DNA of 64,000 nucleotides from positions 1 to 64,000 of the forward strand of contig NZ_VAUV01000010.1 of the NCBI RefSeq assembly GCF_005780165.1, read 5' to 3'. Below the pieces are notes generated by a model, which saw only the letters and a program-made list of their open reading frames with translations, was not told where the DNA came from and ran no database searches. This document shows, piece after piece, positions 15,603 to 23,401 of the stretch. Within the stretch, counting starts at the first letter, position 1. Every line of letters begins with the position of its first letter. A program made the translations under genes and the position numbers. Source of the stretch: Phragmitibacter flavus. Its GTDB lineage: Bacteria > Verrucomicrobiota > Verrucomicrobiia > Verrucomicrobiales > Verrucomicrobiaceae.

Positions 15603-17282
15603 ATGCAGTTCAATCCGCTGGCACGGCAGCAGCGTGATCTCGGTCGGCTGACTGAGATTGTGAAATCGTTGGTGCGCTACGGGTTGGCGGACTGGATGAG
15701 GCCGTTGCCGTTCTCGTGGATTCAGGAATTTTTCAGGAGCAGGGAGGGCGACAAGATTGCGGATGCGCCGATGGTGGTGCGGTTACGGATGGTGATGGCG
15801 GAACTGGGGCCGACGTTTACCAAGTTGGGTCAGTTGTTGAGCACGCGACCGGATCTGGTTGGTGCGGAGGTAGCGTTTGAACTGGCGAAATTGCAGTCGA
15901 GTGCCCCGGCAGATTCGGTGGAGGAAATTCGGCAGATCATCTTTGAGGATTTGGGGGCGGAACCGGAGTTGCTGTTTGCGGAGTTTGATCCGGTGGCTTT
16001 CGCTTCGGCGTCGATTGCGCAAGTGCATGGGGCACGGTTAATGAGTGGGGAGGCGGTGGTGCTGAAGGTGCAGAAGCCGGGGATTCGCAAGAAGATCGAG
16101 GCGGATTTGTCGATCCTGGCCTGGCTGGCGGAGCAGGCGGAAAAACATTCGCCGCAGTTGCGGGTTTATCAGCCGTTGGAGGTGGTGCGGCAGTTTGAGC
16201 GTTCGCTGAAACATGAGTTGGATTTTGATCATGAACGGCGCAACATGGAGGAGTTTGCGCATCGGTTTCGGAATGATCCGACGGTGAGGTTCCCGAAAGC
16301 ATGGGCGGCTTATTCGAGCAAGCGGGTGCTGACGATGGAGCGATTTGAGGGGGTGTTTGGCAATGATCACGCGCAGCTGCAGGCGTCGGGATCGGACTTA
16401 AACACCTTCGCATTGCGGGGGGCCAACATGTATCTGGAGATGATTTTCAGGGATTCGTTTTATCATGCGGATCCTCATCCGGGGAACTTGATGCTGTTGC
16501 CGGGCGGCGTGGTGGGGGTGTTGGATTGCGGAATGACGGGGCGGCTGGATGAGCGGGTGAGAACGGAGATTGAGAATCTGGTGATGGCCGTCGGCCAGTC
16601 GGATCCCTTGGCATTGGCGGGGGCGGTGGTCAGGCTGGCGGTGCATCCGCCGGAAGGAGATCGCGAGCAATTGGTGGCGGAGCTTTCGGAGTTTGTGGCG
16701 GATCACACCGCGCGGCCGATTGGCGAGCTGGAGTTGAGTCCGGCGTTGCAGAGTTTGACGGGAATTATACGGCGGCATCATCTGATGTTGCCGCCATCCG
16801 TGTCGTTGTTGTTGAGGACACTGGTGTTGCTGGAGGGGACGTCGCAGTTGTTGAGTCCGCAGTTCAGTCTGGCGGCGGTGATCCGGCCGTTTTATCGAAG
16901 GGCAATTCGTCGGAGGTTGACGCCGAGTCGTTGGATCAATCGTTTCCAGCGCACGGTCGGCGACTGGGATGCGTTATTGCAAACGTTGCCGAATGATTTG
17001 AGCGAGATGGTGCAGCGGGTGCGAACAGGCAAATTTCAGGTGCACCTGGATCACCGTCATCTTGATCCGGTGATCAACCGGCTGGTGTTGGGCATTGTGG
17101 TGGCGTCACTGTTTTTGGGATCGTCGTTGTTGTGGAGCATGAAGGCACCGCCGGTGCTGGGTGGGGTGTCGATTTTCGGAGCGGCGGGTTATGCGATGGC
17201 GGTGTATCTTGGTTGGAAGTTGTTCAGGGCGATCCGGAGGTCGGGGGATATTGGGTCCGATGACGAGGAGGGGAGAGGTTGA
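15603..17282 (+). CDS. ubiB: UbiB/ABC1 (AarF) family atypical kinase
   Basis: 559 aa. The N-terminal KxGQ motif is present (FTKLGQLLSTRPDL, about 71-84), as are the Ala-rich loop SASIAQVHGA, the lysine in VVLKVQKPG, a catalytic-loop-like DPHPGNLML and the DFG-equivalent VLDCGMTGRL. Two hydrophobic segments at the C-terminus (about 500-545) anchor it in the membrane. UbiB/Coq8 proteins are ATPases that support biosynthesis of membrane quinones or handling of polyprenyl lipids. In an organism with menF-menD the function may concern menaquinone or another lipid rather than ubiquinone. It follows the phasin-like gene at 24 bases and is probably co-transcribed with it. Confidence 0.92.
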   Translation: MQFNPLARQQRDLGRLTEIVKSLVRYGLADWMRPLPFSWIQEFFRSREGDKIADAPMVVRLRMVMAELGPTFTKLGQLLSTRPDLVGAEVAFELAKLQSSAPADSVEEIRQIIFEDLGAEPELLFAEFDPVAFASASIAQVHGARLMSGEAVVLKVQKPGIRKKIEADLSILAWLAEQAEKHSPQLRVYQPLEVVRQFERSLKHELDFDHERRNMEEFAHRFRNDPTVRFPKAWAAYSSKRVLTMERFEGVFGNDHAQLQASGSDLNTFALRGANMYLEMIFRDSFYHADPHPGNLMLLPGGVVGVLDCGMTGRLDERVRTEIENLVMAVGQSDPLALAGAVVRLAVHPPEGDREQLVAELSEFVADHTARPIGELELSPALQSLTGIIRRHHLMLPPSVSLLLRTLVLLEGTSQLLSPQFSLAAVIRPFYRRAIRRRLTPSRWINRFQRTVGDWDALLQTLPNDLSEMVQRVRTGKFQVHLDHRHLDPVINRLVLGIVVASLFLGSSLLWSMKAPPVLGGVSIFGAAGYAMAVYLGWKLFRAIRRSGDIGSDDEEGRG

Positions 17283-17284
17283 AA

Positions 17285-17333
17285 GGCTAAAGGCTAACGG
17301 CTAACGGCTAACGGCTAACGGCTAAAGGCTTCA
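17285..17333. repeat. Seven-bp tandem repeat (GGCTAAC)
   Basis: Units start at 17285 (GGCTAAA), then four perfect GGCTAAC at 17292-17319, then GGCTAAA and a diverged GGCTTCA. It is located right after the ubiB stop and upstream of the sigma-factor gene. Such short tandem arrays expand by slippage; here it may alter spacing in the promoter region, but no function is shown. Confidence 0.85.
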
Positions 17334-17451
17334 CGGCGTAGGGATGTGAAGTCCAACGATATGATGTCCAGATGAGTCGAGCGGAGCCGGTCAGATGAAG
17401 AAATTTCTCAGGGGAGGATTAAAGCCATGGTTGATAATTTGATTATCCTCT

Positions 17452-18030
17452 ATGAATGAGGCGGCGTGCATGGGCAATGATCGATCCAATCCGCCGGGAG
17501 AGCTCGGAGCGACTGCACGGTCGTTTGGGGGTTTTGATCGTCTGTTGGCGGAGCATTCTTCTTCGATCCGCCTTTATGTCCGGTCGTTGATGCCGGGTTA
17601 TGAGGGGGCGGATGATTTGGCGCAAGAGACGTTGATCAAGCTTTGGGAAAAGCGCGATTCGTTTGAAGAGGGGACGAACTTTAAGGCTTGGGCGTTTCAA
17701 GTCGGCAAATTTATGGTGATGAATCAACGCCGGAAATTGTCGCGCTCGCCGGTGGTGATGTTGGATGACGAATTGATCGAGAAGATTGACCAGCGTTGGA
17801 TGGAGAAGGAAGAGAGCCTGACAGATGAGCATCATCGAGCTTTGAAGGCGTGTTTGAATTTGCTAAAACCAGAGGATCAAAATCTTTTGCACGCCCGTTA
17901 TGCAACCGCTATTTCGCTGGAGACATATGCTGAGCAGGAGGGCACCCGGTCGGGCACCCTCAAGGCAAGGTTGTTCCGTTTGAGAGACGCTTTGCGGGAC
18001 TGCATCGACCGCCGACTAGGACATTCATGA
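17452..18030 (+). CDS. ECF-type RNA polymerase sigma factor
   Basis: 192 aa, a sigma-70 family ECF-type factor of the kind common in Rhodopirellula and Verrucomicrobium. Region 2 contains SSIRLYVRSLMPGYEGADDLAQETLIKLWEK (about 37-67; the DDLAQET core is diagnostic) and FKAWAFQVGKFMVMNQRRK. Region 4 is at about 130-185, with ETYAEQEGTRSGTLKARLFRLRDALRDC as the helix-turn-helix. It directs RNA polymerase to its target promoters. Its stop overlaps the start of the FecR-like gene in an ATGA arrangement (18027-18030), so the two proteins are probably made in fixed ratio as a sigma/anti-sigma pair. Confidence 0.93.
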   Translation: MNEAACMGNDRSNPPGELGATARSFGGFDRLLAEHSSSIRLYVRSLMPGYEGADDLAQETLIKLWEKRDSFEEGTNFKAWAFQVGKFMVMNQRRKLSRSPVVMLDDELIEKIDQRWMEKEESLTDEHHRALKACLNLLKPEDQNLLHARYATAISLETYAEQEGTRSGTLKARLFRLRDALRDCIDRRLGHS

Positions 18031-19475
18031 ATCCCATTCCTCCAGAAGACTCCGCTAAAATCAATCGTGCGCTCGATCATTTGATCGATGGCAGTTTGTC
18101 GGCTGAGGAGCTTTTGGAAGTTCAGGAATGGATGAAGGCGGATGCGAAGGTGCTCAATCTGTATCTCGAGAAGATGTCCATGGAGTCTTTGTTGAAGGAT
18201 CATGTGTGGATTCGGAAGGAGCCTGAGGTTTTCACGGCACCGATCAAGTTGCGGAGGGTGGATCGACGACGGTTGGTGATGCTGGCTGCGGCGGCATGTT
18301 TGGCATTGTTGCTGGTGTTGACGTTGTGGATGAAACCGAGGCAGGATGCCGGGGCGGGACTCGTTTCTGGCGAAAGGTTGCCAAGTGTGCAATTTTCGGC
18401 GGCATCGGTTTTTGAAGGGGTGTCGTCCAAGACGTCAGATGATGGAGCGTTGCCTTTCGGTGATGGCGTGGTGATGCAGGACGGTTCGGTGTCGATTCGA
18501 CTGCCAAGTGGGGTCGAGGCGTTGTTGAAAAGCCCTTCGCGGTTTTCGATCACGGGTGCGAACCGCTTGAAGTTGGATCAGGGATCGGGATGGTTTCGAG
18601 TGCCTCCGGAGGCCAAGGGGTTTGCGGTGGATTTGCCGGAGATGGAGGTCATTGATTTAGGCACAGTGTTTACGGTGCGGGTGGATGAGCTCGAACATCA
18701 GGTGCAAGTCGAGCAAGGGTTGGTTGAGGTGAGGCAACGGACGGTCGGACTTGGAACCCAGCGGTTAAAGGCGGGGGAGATGCTGGTGCGGCGCGCCAAC
18801 CACGAGACGGTTCAACTGGTATCGGGAGCGTCTTTGGTTGACCCGGATTCCTTGAAGGATGACGCAGAGGTCGTATTCCGAGAGTCGTTAACGGGTGTGT
18901 CGGACCAGCCATTTTCGGAACGGATACCGTTGAAGGGTAGTTGGACTGTTTTGGAAGGTATTCCGCAGATCAGTCATGGGCGGTTTGTGGCCAGGTCGAA
19001 CTTCACGCATTTGATGGGCCGGTTTTCCCGTCCCATTGAGCCTTCGGAAAATGCGGTAGTTATGGTGAGCTTCAAATCGGTGTCTCCGATGTCGCTGTTT
19101 CACTCCGAAGGATTTGCCGGCATCAGTTTGTTTGACCGGGATGGGGAACTGATGTTTTTTGGCGACAAAGGGGAAGATTCTTACTCTTGGGAACTGTTGA
19201 CTTTTGGTAAAAATTATCGGGGTCCGGCGGAGAAACGGAGGGCTTATGATCTTGCGATTCAAGGCAGTGCGGAAACCTTTACGCTGCGATACCGTCAGCG
19301 CACCGGTGCTTTTGAAGTGTTTCGCGGATGGGGGGCACAGGGTTTGCCGTTGATTCGCGGAACGACGGATGCTGGCTTGCGATTTGACGGAGTGAGAATC
19401 GCCAATGGTGAAGGCGGGGATTTCTCTTTTGAGGATATTGAGGTGTCGGTGGTGAAGGAGACGAAGGGCCAATGA
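18027..19475 (+). CDS. FecR-like anti-sigma/transmembrane sensor with C-terminal lectin-like region
   Basis: 482 aa. The cytoplasmic N-terminus (about 1-75) is of the type found in anti-sigma domains; one transmembrane helix follows (about 79-98, LAAAACLALLLVLTL). A FecR-type domain lies in the periplasm (VSIRLPSGVEALLKSPSRFSI, EVIDLGTVFTVRV, VEQGLVEVRQ, about 145-245), then about 220 residues that look like a concanavalin/LamG-type beta fold. It would hold the upstream sigma factor and release it on a periplasmic signal, possibly an oligosaccharide. It starts inside the sigma stop codon (ATGA). The lyase and sulfatase genes immediately downstream are the obvious targets, which is inference. 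Confidence 0.85.
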   Translation: MNPIPPEDSAKINRALDHLIDGSLSAEELLEVQEWMKADAKVLNLYLEKMSMESLLKDHVWIRKEPEVFTAPIKLRRVDRRRLVMLAAAACLALLLVLTLWMKPRQDAGAGLVSGERLPSVQFSAASVFEGVSSKTSDDGALPFGDGVVMQDGSVSIRLPSGVEALLKSPSRFSITGANRLKLDQGSGWFRVPPEAKGFAVDLPEMEVIDLGTVFTVRVDELEHQVQVEQGLVEVRQRTVGLGTQRLKAGEMLVRRANHETVQLVSGASLVDPDSLKDDAEVVFRESLTGVSDQPFSERIPLKGSWTVLEGIPQISHGRFVARSNFTHLMGRFSRPIEPSENAVVMVSFKSVSPMSLFHSEGFAGISLFDRDGELMFFGDKGEDSYSWELLTFGKNYRGPAEKRRAYDLAIQGSAETFTLRYRQRTGAFEVFRGWGAQGLPLIRGTTDAGLRFDGVRIANGEGGDFSFEDIEVSVVKETKGQ

Positions 19476-19601
19476 GGGCGTTTTTTATCCGCGCTGGATA
19501 GATTCCGTGATTTTTTTGGCAACCGAATGGCGGAAGGAAACATTTGGAGATTGGCGGGCGCATTGAAGGGCCCGCGTGTTCATTCTACTCGACTCAATTT
19601 C

Positions 19602-21620
19602 ATGGTTCGCCAATCTGCTTTACTCGTCTGTCTGCATCTGGTTTTTTTGCCAATAGGGGTGAATGGTCAGGAAGCAGCTTCTGGGGCAAAAATGGTGGTG
19701 CAACAGGATCGTGAGCGCATCTTAACTGCGGCTGAAGCGGTGCTCGCCAAGATGCCATTCAGCATTACTTTTGACCGATCTCCCCTAAGCGAAGGTGGGC
19801 CGGACGAGTTCTTCTCGATGAGCGATCATTACTGGCCTGATCCTGCCAAGGCGGACGGCAAACCATACATCATGAGGGATGGTCAGTCGAACCCGGGGAA
19901 TTTTAATCAACACCGGGAAACCCTGATGGCGATGCGGGATGCCACGTCTGTTTTGGCGGCAGCGTATTGGCTGACAAAAGATGAACGTTATGCCGCCAAG
20001 GCAGTGGAGATGCTGAAGGTGTTTTTTCTTGATGAGGGGACTCGAATGCATCCCAGTCTGGATCATGCTCAGGCAATCATAGGCAAGCCGACGCCGGACC
20101 GGGGGACCGGACTGATTGATACCTTGCATTTGGTGGAAGTGCCGTTGTCGGTGCTGACGCTGCGTAATTCCAAGGCGATGAAGGTGGAAGTTTTTGATGG
20201 CTTGCGGCAGTGGTTCGCCGATTACACTTCCTGGCTTGTTAGCAGTTCCAAGGGGAAGAATGAGGCGAAAGCGATAAACAATCACGCCGTGGCCTACTGG
20301 CTTCAAGTGGCGTCATTCGCGACGCTTACGGAAAATGAAGCGTTGTTGGTCGAATGCCGACGTCAATTTAAGGAGGTTTTCATCGGTGTGCAGATGGCTG
20401 TGGATGGTGGCTTTCCATTGGAGTTGGGGCGAACAAAACCGTATGCCTATTCGATTTTCCAACTGGATAACATGACGGCGCTTTGCCAGCTGTTATCCAG
20501 TTCGTCGGACAATCTTTGGACGTTTACGACGAGCGACGGCAAATGCATGCGAAGAGCCATGGCCTTTTTGTATCCTTTTCTTGCCGATAAATCCTCCTGG
20601 CCTTTGAAACCCGATGTTCATGCTTGGGAGGGATGGCCAGTTCGTCAATCGGCGTTGTTGTTTGGAGGCATCGCCTTTCACGAGGACAAATATTTGCGGT
20701 TGTGGCGCAGTTTGAATGCCGATCCAGAAGCATTCGAAATTCGGCGAAATAACGCCATCACGCAGCCTTTTTTGTGGACTGCGCTGTTTGATCATTCGAC
20801 CGCGACCGCTGCGCCAAAGAAACTGCGTGCCAAGGATGTTTTTGAGCCAAACCAAAGGATCATGTTCGCAGACATTTTCAAGGGTTTGCCTTTTGAAAGG
20901 TGGAACATTTCGGAAGATGATCGATATTCACTTCCGGTTGCTAGTTCGGAACGCATTCAGGTGGTGGATGCGCCGGGACCATGTGAAGATGGCAAGGCCG
21001 TGAAGTTTGTGGTGAGAAGGGCACCCAACTCATTTAGGTCGGAAATTTCACTGCCTCATGAAGAGGGGTTTCAGGAGCGATGGTATGCGGCCAAAATTTT
21101 CATTCCTGAAGATTGGGTATTTGATCCATTAAAGGCGCAGGATATCGTTTTGCAGTGGCATGGCATACCTGGCAATTGGAAACCTACGCATCCCAACCTG
21201 GCTATCTCCATCAGCAATGACCGATGGTATATACGGCAGAGTTTTGGTTCGCCACAAGAGGGGGTGTCTCGAAACAGTGAACGGCTTGAAGAGTCTGTGC
21301 AGAGGGGGCAATGGGTCTCTTGGATCATTCATGCCAAGTGGCATCCTGGTGCCGAGGGATTGTTGCAGATTTGGAAGGACGGTAAATTGGTGTTTAATCA
21401 AGCCGGGCCAAATGTGTATGGCACCATCGGCGTGGAATATACCCCTTACTTCAAGACTGGAATCTACCGGCCTGAGTGGCATGTCAATACTGAGCGCAAG
21501 TTGGAAAATTTTAGGACCGAAGTGGCGGAATCCAAGATAAAGACGGTGTTCGTCAGTGATGTGAAAGTCGGTAGTGAACGGGCACGATTGGAAGACTTCA
21601 TCGGCAACGCCTCAAAGTAA
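19602..21620 (+). CDS. Two-domain polysaccharide lyase (alginate-lyase-like plus PL20-like)
   Basis: 672 aa from ATG 19602, chosen because MVRQSALLVCLHLVFLPIGVNG forms a good signal peptide; the frame continues upstream to 19527 without one. Residues about 35-400 match the alginate lyase superfamily (alpha/alpha toroid): MSDHYWPDP, NFNQHRE, AINNHAVAY (catalytic Asn-Asn-His about 226-228) and a GRTKPYAYS segment with Arg and Tyr near 277-283. From about 430 to the end a second domain follows, of the beta-jelly-roll polysaccharide lyase type: FRSEIS, ERWYAAKIFIPEDW, IVLQWHGIPG, GQWVSWIIHAKW, KTGIYRPEWH. Both types cleave uronic-acid polymers by beta-elimination; families of both folds include glucuronan lyases. 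Exported, downstream of the sigma/FecR pair. Substrate (glucuronan, alginate or a sulfated polyuronate) is inference. Confidence 0.87.
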   Translation: MVRQSALLVCLHLVFLPIGVNGQEAASGAKMVVQQDRERILTAAEAVLAKMPFSITFDRSPLSEGGPDEFFSMSDHYWPDPAKADGKPYIMRDGQSNPGNFNQHRETLMAMRDATSVLAAAYWLTKDERYAAKAVEMLKVFFLDEGTRMHPSLDHAQAIIGKPTPDRGTGLIDTLHLVEVPLSVLTLRNSKAMKVEVFDGLRQWFADYTSWLVSSSKGKNEAKAINNHAVAYWLQVASFATLTENEALLVECRRQFKEVFIGVQMAVDGGFPLELGRTKPYAYSIFQLDNMTALCQLLSSSSDNLWTFTTSDGKCMRRAMAFLYPFLADKSSWPLKPDVHAWEGWPVRQSALLFGGIAFHEDKYLRLWRSLNADPEAFEIRRNNAITQPFLWTALFDHSTATAAPKKLRAKDVFEPNQRIMFADIFKGLPFERWNISEDDRYSLPVASSERIQVVDAPGPCEDGKAVKFVVRRAPNSFRSEISLPHEEGFQERWYAAKIFIPEDWVFDPLKAQDIVLQWHGIPGNWKPTHPNLAISISNDRWYIRQSFGSPQEGVSRNSERLEESVQRGQWVSWIIHAKWHPGAEGLLQIWKDGKLVFNQAGPNVYGTIGVEYTPYFKTGIYRPEWHVNTERKLENFRTEVAESKIKTVFVSDVKVGSERARLEDFIGNASK

Positions 21621-21630
21621 TGACTACGCG

Positions 21631-23163
21631 ATGCGTTCCTACCAGGGTTTTCAAGTTATGACATTCAACATGATGATTTTGATAGGGTGGAGCTTGCTTT
21701 TTACTGGCCTGGTTCAAGCTGAAGATCGACGAAATCATCCGAATGTTTTGTTGATCGCGGTGGACGATCTCAACGATTGGATCGGGTGCATGAAGGGGCA
21801 TCCACAGGCGAGGACACCGCACATGGACAAGCTTGCAGCACGCGGGGTGTTGTTCACCAATGCTTATTGTGCTGCACCGGTTTGTCTGGCTTCGCGCACG
21901 GCAATCTTTTGTGGTCGATATCCTGATCAGACAGGTGTTTTTAGTAACTGGGGGAAGACGCGTGGAAAGATGCCTGCAAAGTCATTGCAGATGCCGCTTC
22001 ACTTTTCAGCAACGGGATATGAGACACTTGGTGCTGGCAAACTTTATCACGCAGCCTCGCCGCAATTTTTTGATGACTATTTCGATACCGAGCAGCGCTG
22101 GAGTCCATTCACTCAAGAGCAGGCGCAATATACGGAAGCGGAATTGCCGAGTAAAGGGAGTGACTCGCCGGAGCATTTGGTGGTTGATGGCCCCGGTGGG
22201 AAAGACTGGATTTTGCCCCTAAACGGACTACCCAGTGAACGCAATGCTGATGGTAAAGAAGGGGAGTCGTTTGATTGGGGGGCTGTCGATGTTGCGGATG
22301 TTGAGATGGGAGACACGCGCATCACTAACTGGGCGATGGAAAAACTGGGTGGGCAAAGGACCAAACCGTTTTTTCTCGGAGTAGGATATTACCGGCCACA
22401 CATTCCGCTTTTTGCGCCGCAACAAGATTTTGATGTCCTGCCGCCGGTGGAGGCGATTCAACTGCCGTTATGCATCCCTGATGATTTGGACGACTTAGGG
22501 GAGGCAGGCAGACGGTTTGCACTAGATCCAATTACGGCAGGCACCCATCAGTTGGTGACTGATCACGCGCAATGGAAACAGGCGGTGCGGGCCTATCTGG
22601 CGTGCATTGGTTATGTGGATCGTCAGATCGGGAGGTTGATTACCAAGCTGGATGACAGCGAGCACGCGGGGAATACGTGGATCATTTTGTTTAGCGATCA
22701 TGGCTGGCAGTTGGGGGAAAAGCAGCATTGGGGCAAGTGGACAGGTTGGAGGACATCGTCACGTATGCCTTTGATCATTGTTCCACCTGCCAATTTACAA
22801 TTGCCGCGAGGGAAGGTTTGTGCTGAACCGGTGAGTCTAATGGACTTGTATCCGACGCTGATTGAAGTGTGTGGTTTGGCAGAAAAGAAAGAGGTGGCTG
22901 GCAGGTCTTTGATGCCATTGTTGAAGAATCCGGAGCAGGACAATGGACGTGCAGTTGTGACGGCTTTTGATCCGGGTAATCATGCCTTGTCTACCCGGGA
23001 ATGGCGTTATCTTCGTTATGAAAATGGGGAGGAGGAGCTTTACCATGTTCATGCTGATCCGCATGAATGGCACAACCTTGTTAACGTAGCGCAACACCGT
23101 TCCATCTTGACAGAAATGCGTCACAGGCTTGAAAGTGAACTGCTCGACATTCGGGAGCAGTAG
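21631..23163 (+). CDS. Exported sulfatase, iduronate-2-sulfatase-like
   Basis: 510 aa from ATG 21631; the longer frame overlaps the lyase gene, and an ATG at 21658 (MTFNMM) gives the tightest signal peptide. Family S1 sulfatase: LIAVDDLNDW supplies the metal Asp residues, and VCLASRTAIFCGRYP holds the modified Cys (Cys85 of C-L-A-S-R, the C-x-A-S-R variant). The layout resembles iduronate sulfatases: AKSLQMPLHFSATGYETLGAGKLYH, GYYRPHIPLFAPQ, and FSDHGWQLGEKQHWGKW. It follows the lyase by 10 bases, so lyase and sulfatase are probably co-expressed and act on the same sulfated uronate-containing glycan, as inference. Confidence 0.93.
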   Translation: MRSYQGFQVMTFNMMILIGWSLLFTGLVQAEDRRNHPNVLLIAVDDLNDWIGCMKGHPQARTPHMDKLAARGVLFTNAYCAAPVCLASRTAIFCGRYPDQTGVFSNWGKTRGKMPAKSLQMPLHFSATGYETLGAGKLYHAASPQFFDDYFDTEQRWSPFTQEQAQYTEAELPSKGSDSPEHLVVDGPGGKDWILPLNGLPSERNADGKEGESFDWGAVDVADVEMGDTRITNWAMEKLGGQRTKPFFLGVGYYRPHIPLFAPQQDFDVLPPVEAIQLPLCIPDDLDDLGEAGRRFALDPITAGTHQLVTDHAQWKQAVRAYLACIGYVDRQIGRLITKLDDSEHAGNTWIILFSDHGWQLGEKQHWGKWTGWRTSSRMPLIIVPPANLQLPRGKVCAEPVSLMDLYPTLIEVCGLAEKKEVAGRSLMPLLKNPEQDNGRAVVTAFDPGNHALSTREWRYLRYENGEEELYHVHADPHEWHNLVNVAQHRSILTEMRHRLESELLDIREQ

Positions 23164-23401
23164 TGTCACTTGATCCTAAATTATAGGCAGATCATGCTTC
23201 AGAGTGAACTTGTGATTTTGATTGTCGCTACGTGATCATGTGACCAGTGAGGGAACGAATTGGATTTCGCAGTAGAGAAATATTTGGTTTTTTTGCAACC
23301 GAAGTTGGCGGTCGAACATCCGCCCTCTGAATTCCTTCAGCCGCACTTCGCGGGATTCGAAGGAAACCCTCGTTCCCGTAATCTCCAAAATCTCATCTTC
23401 T

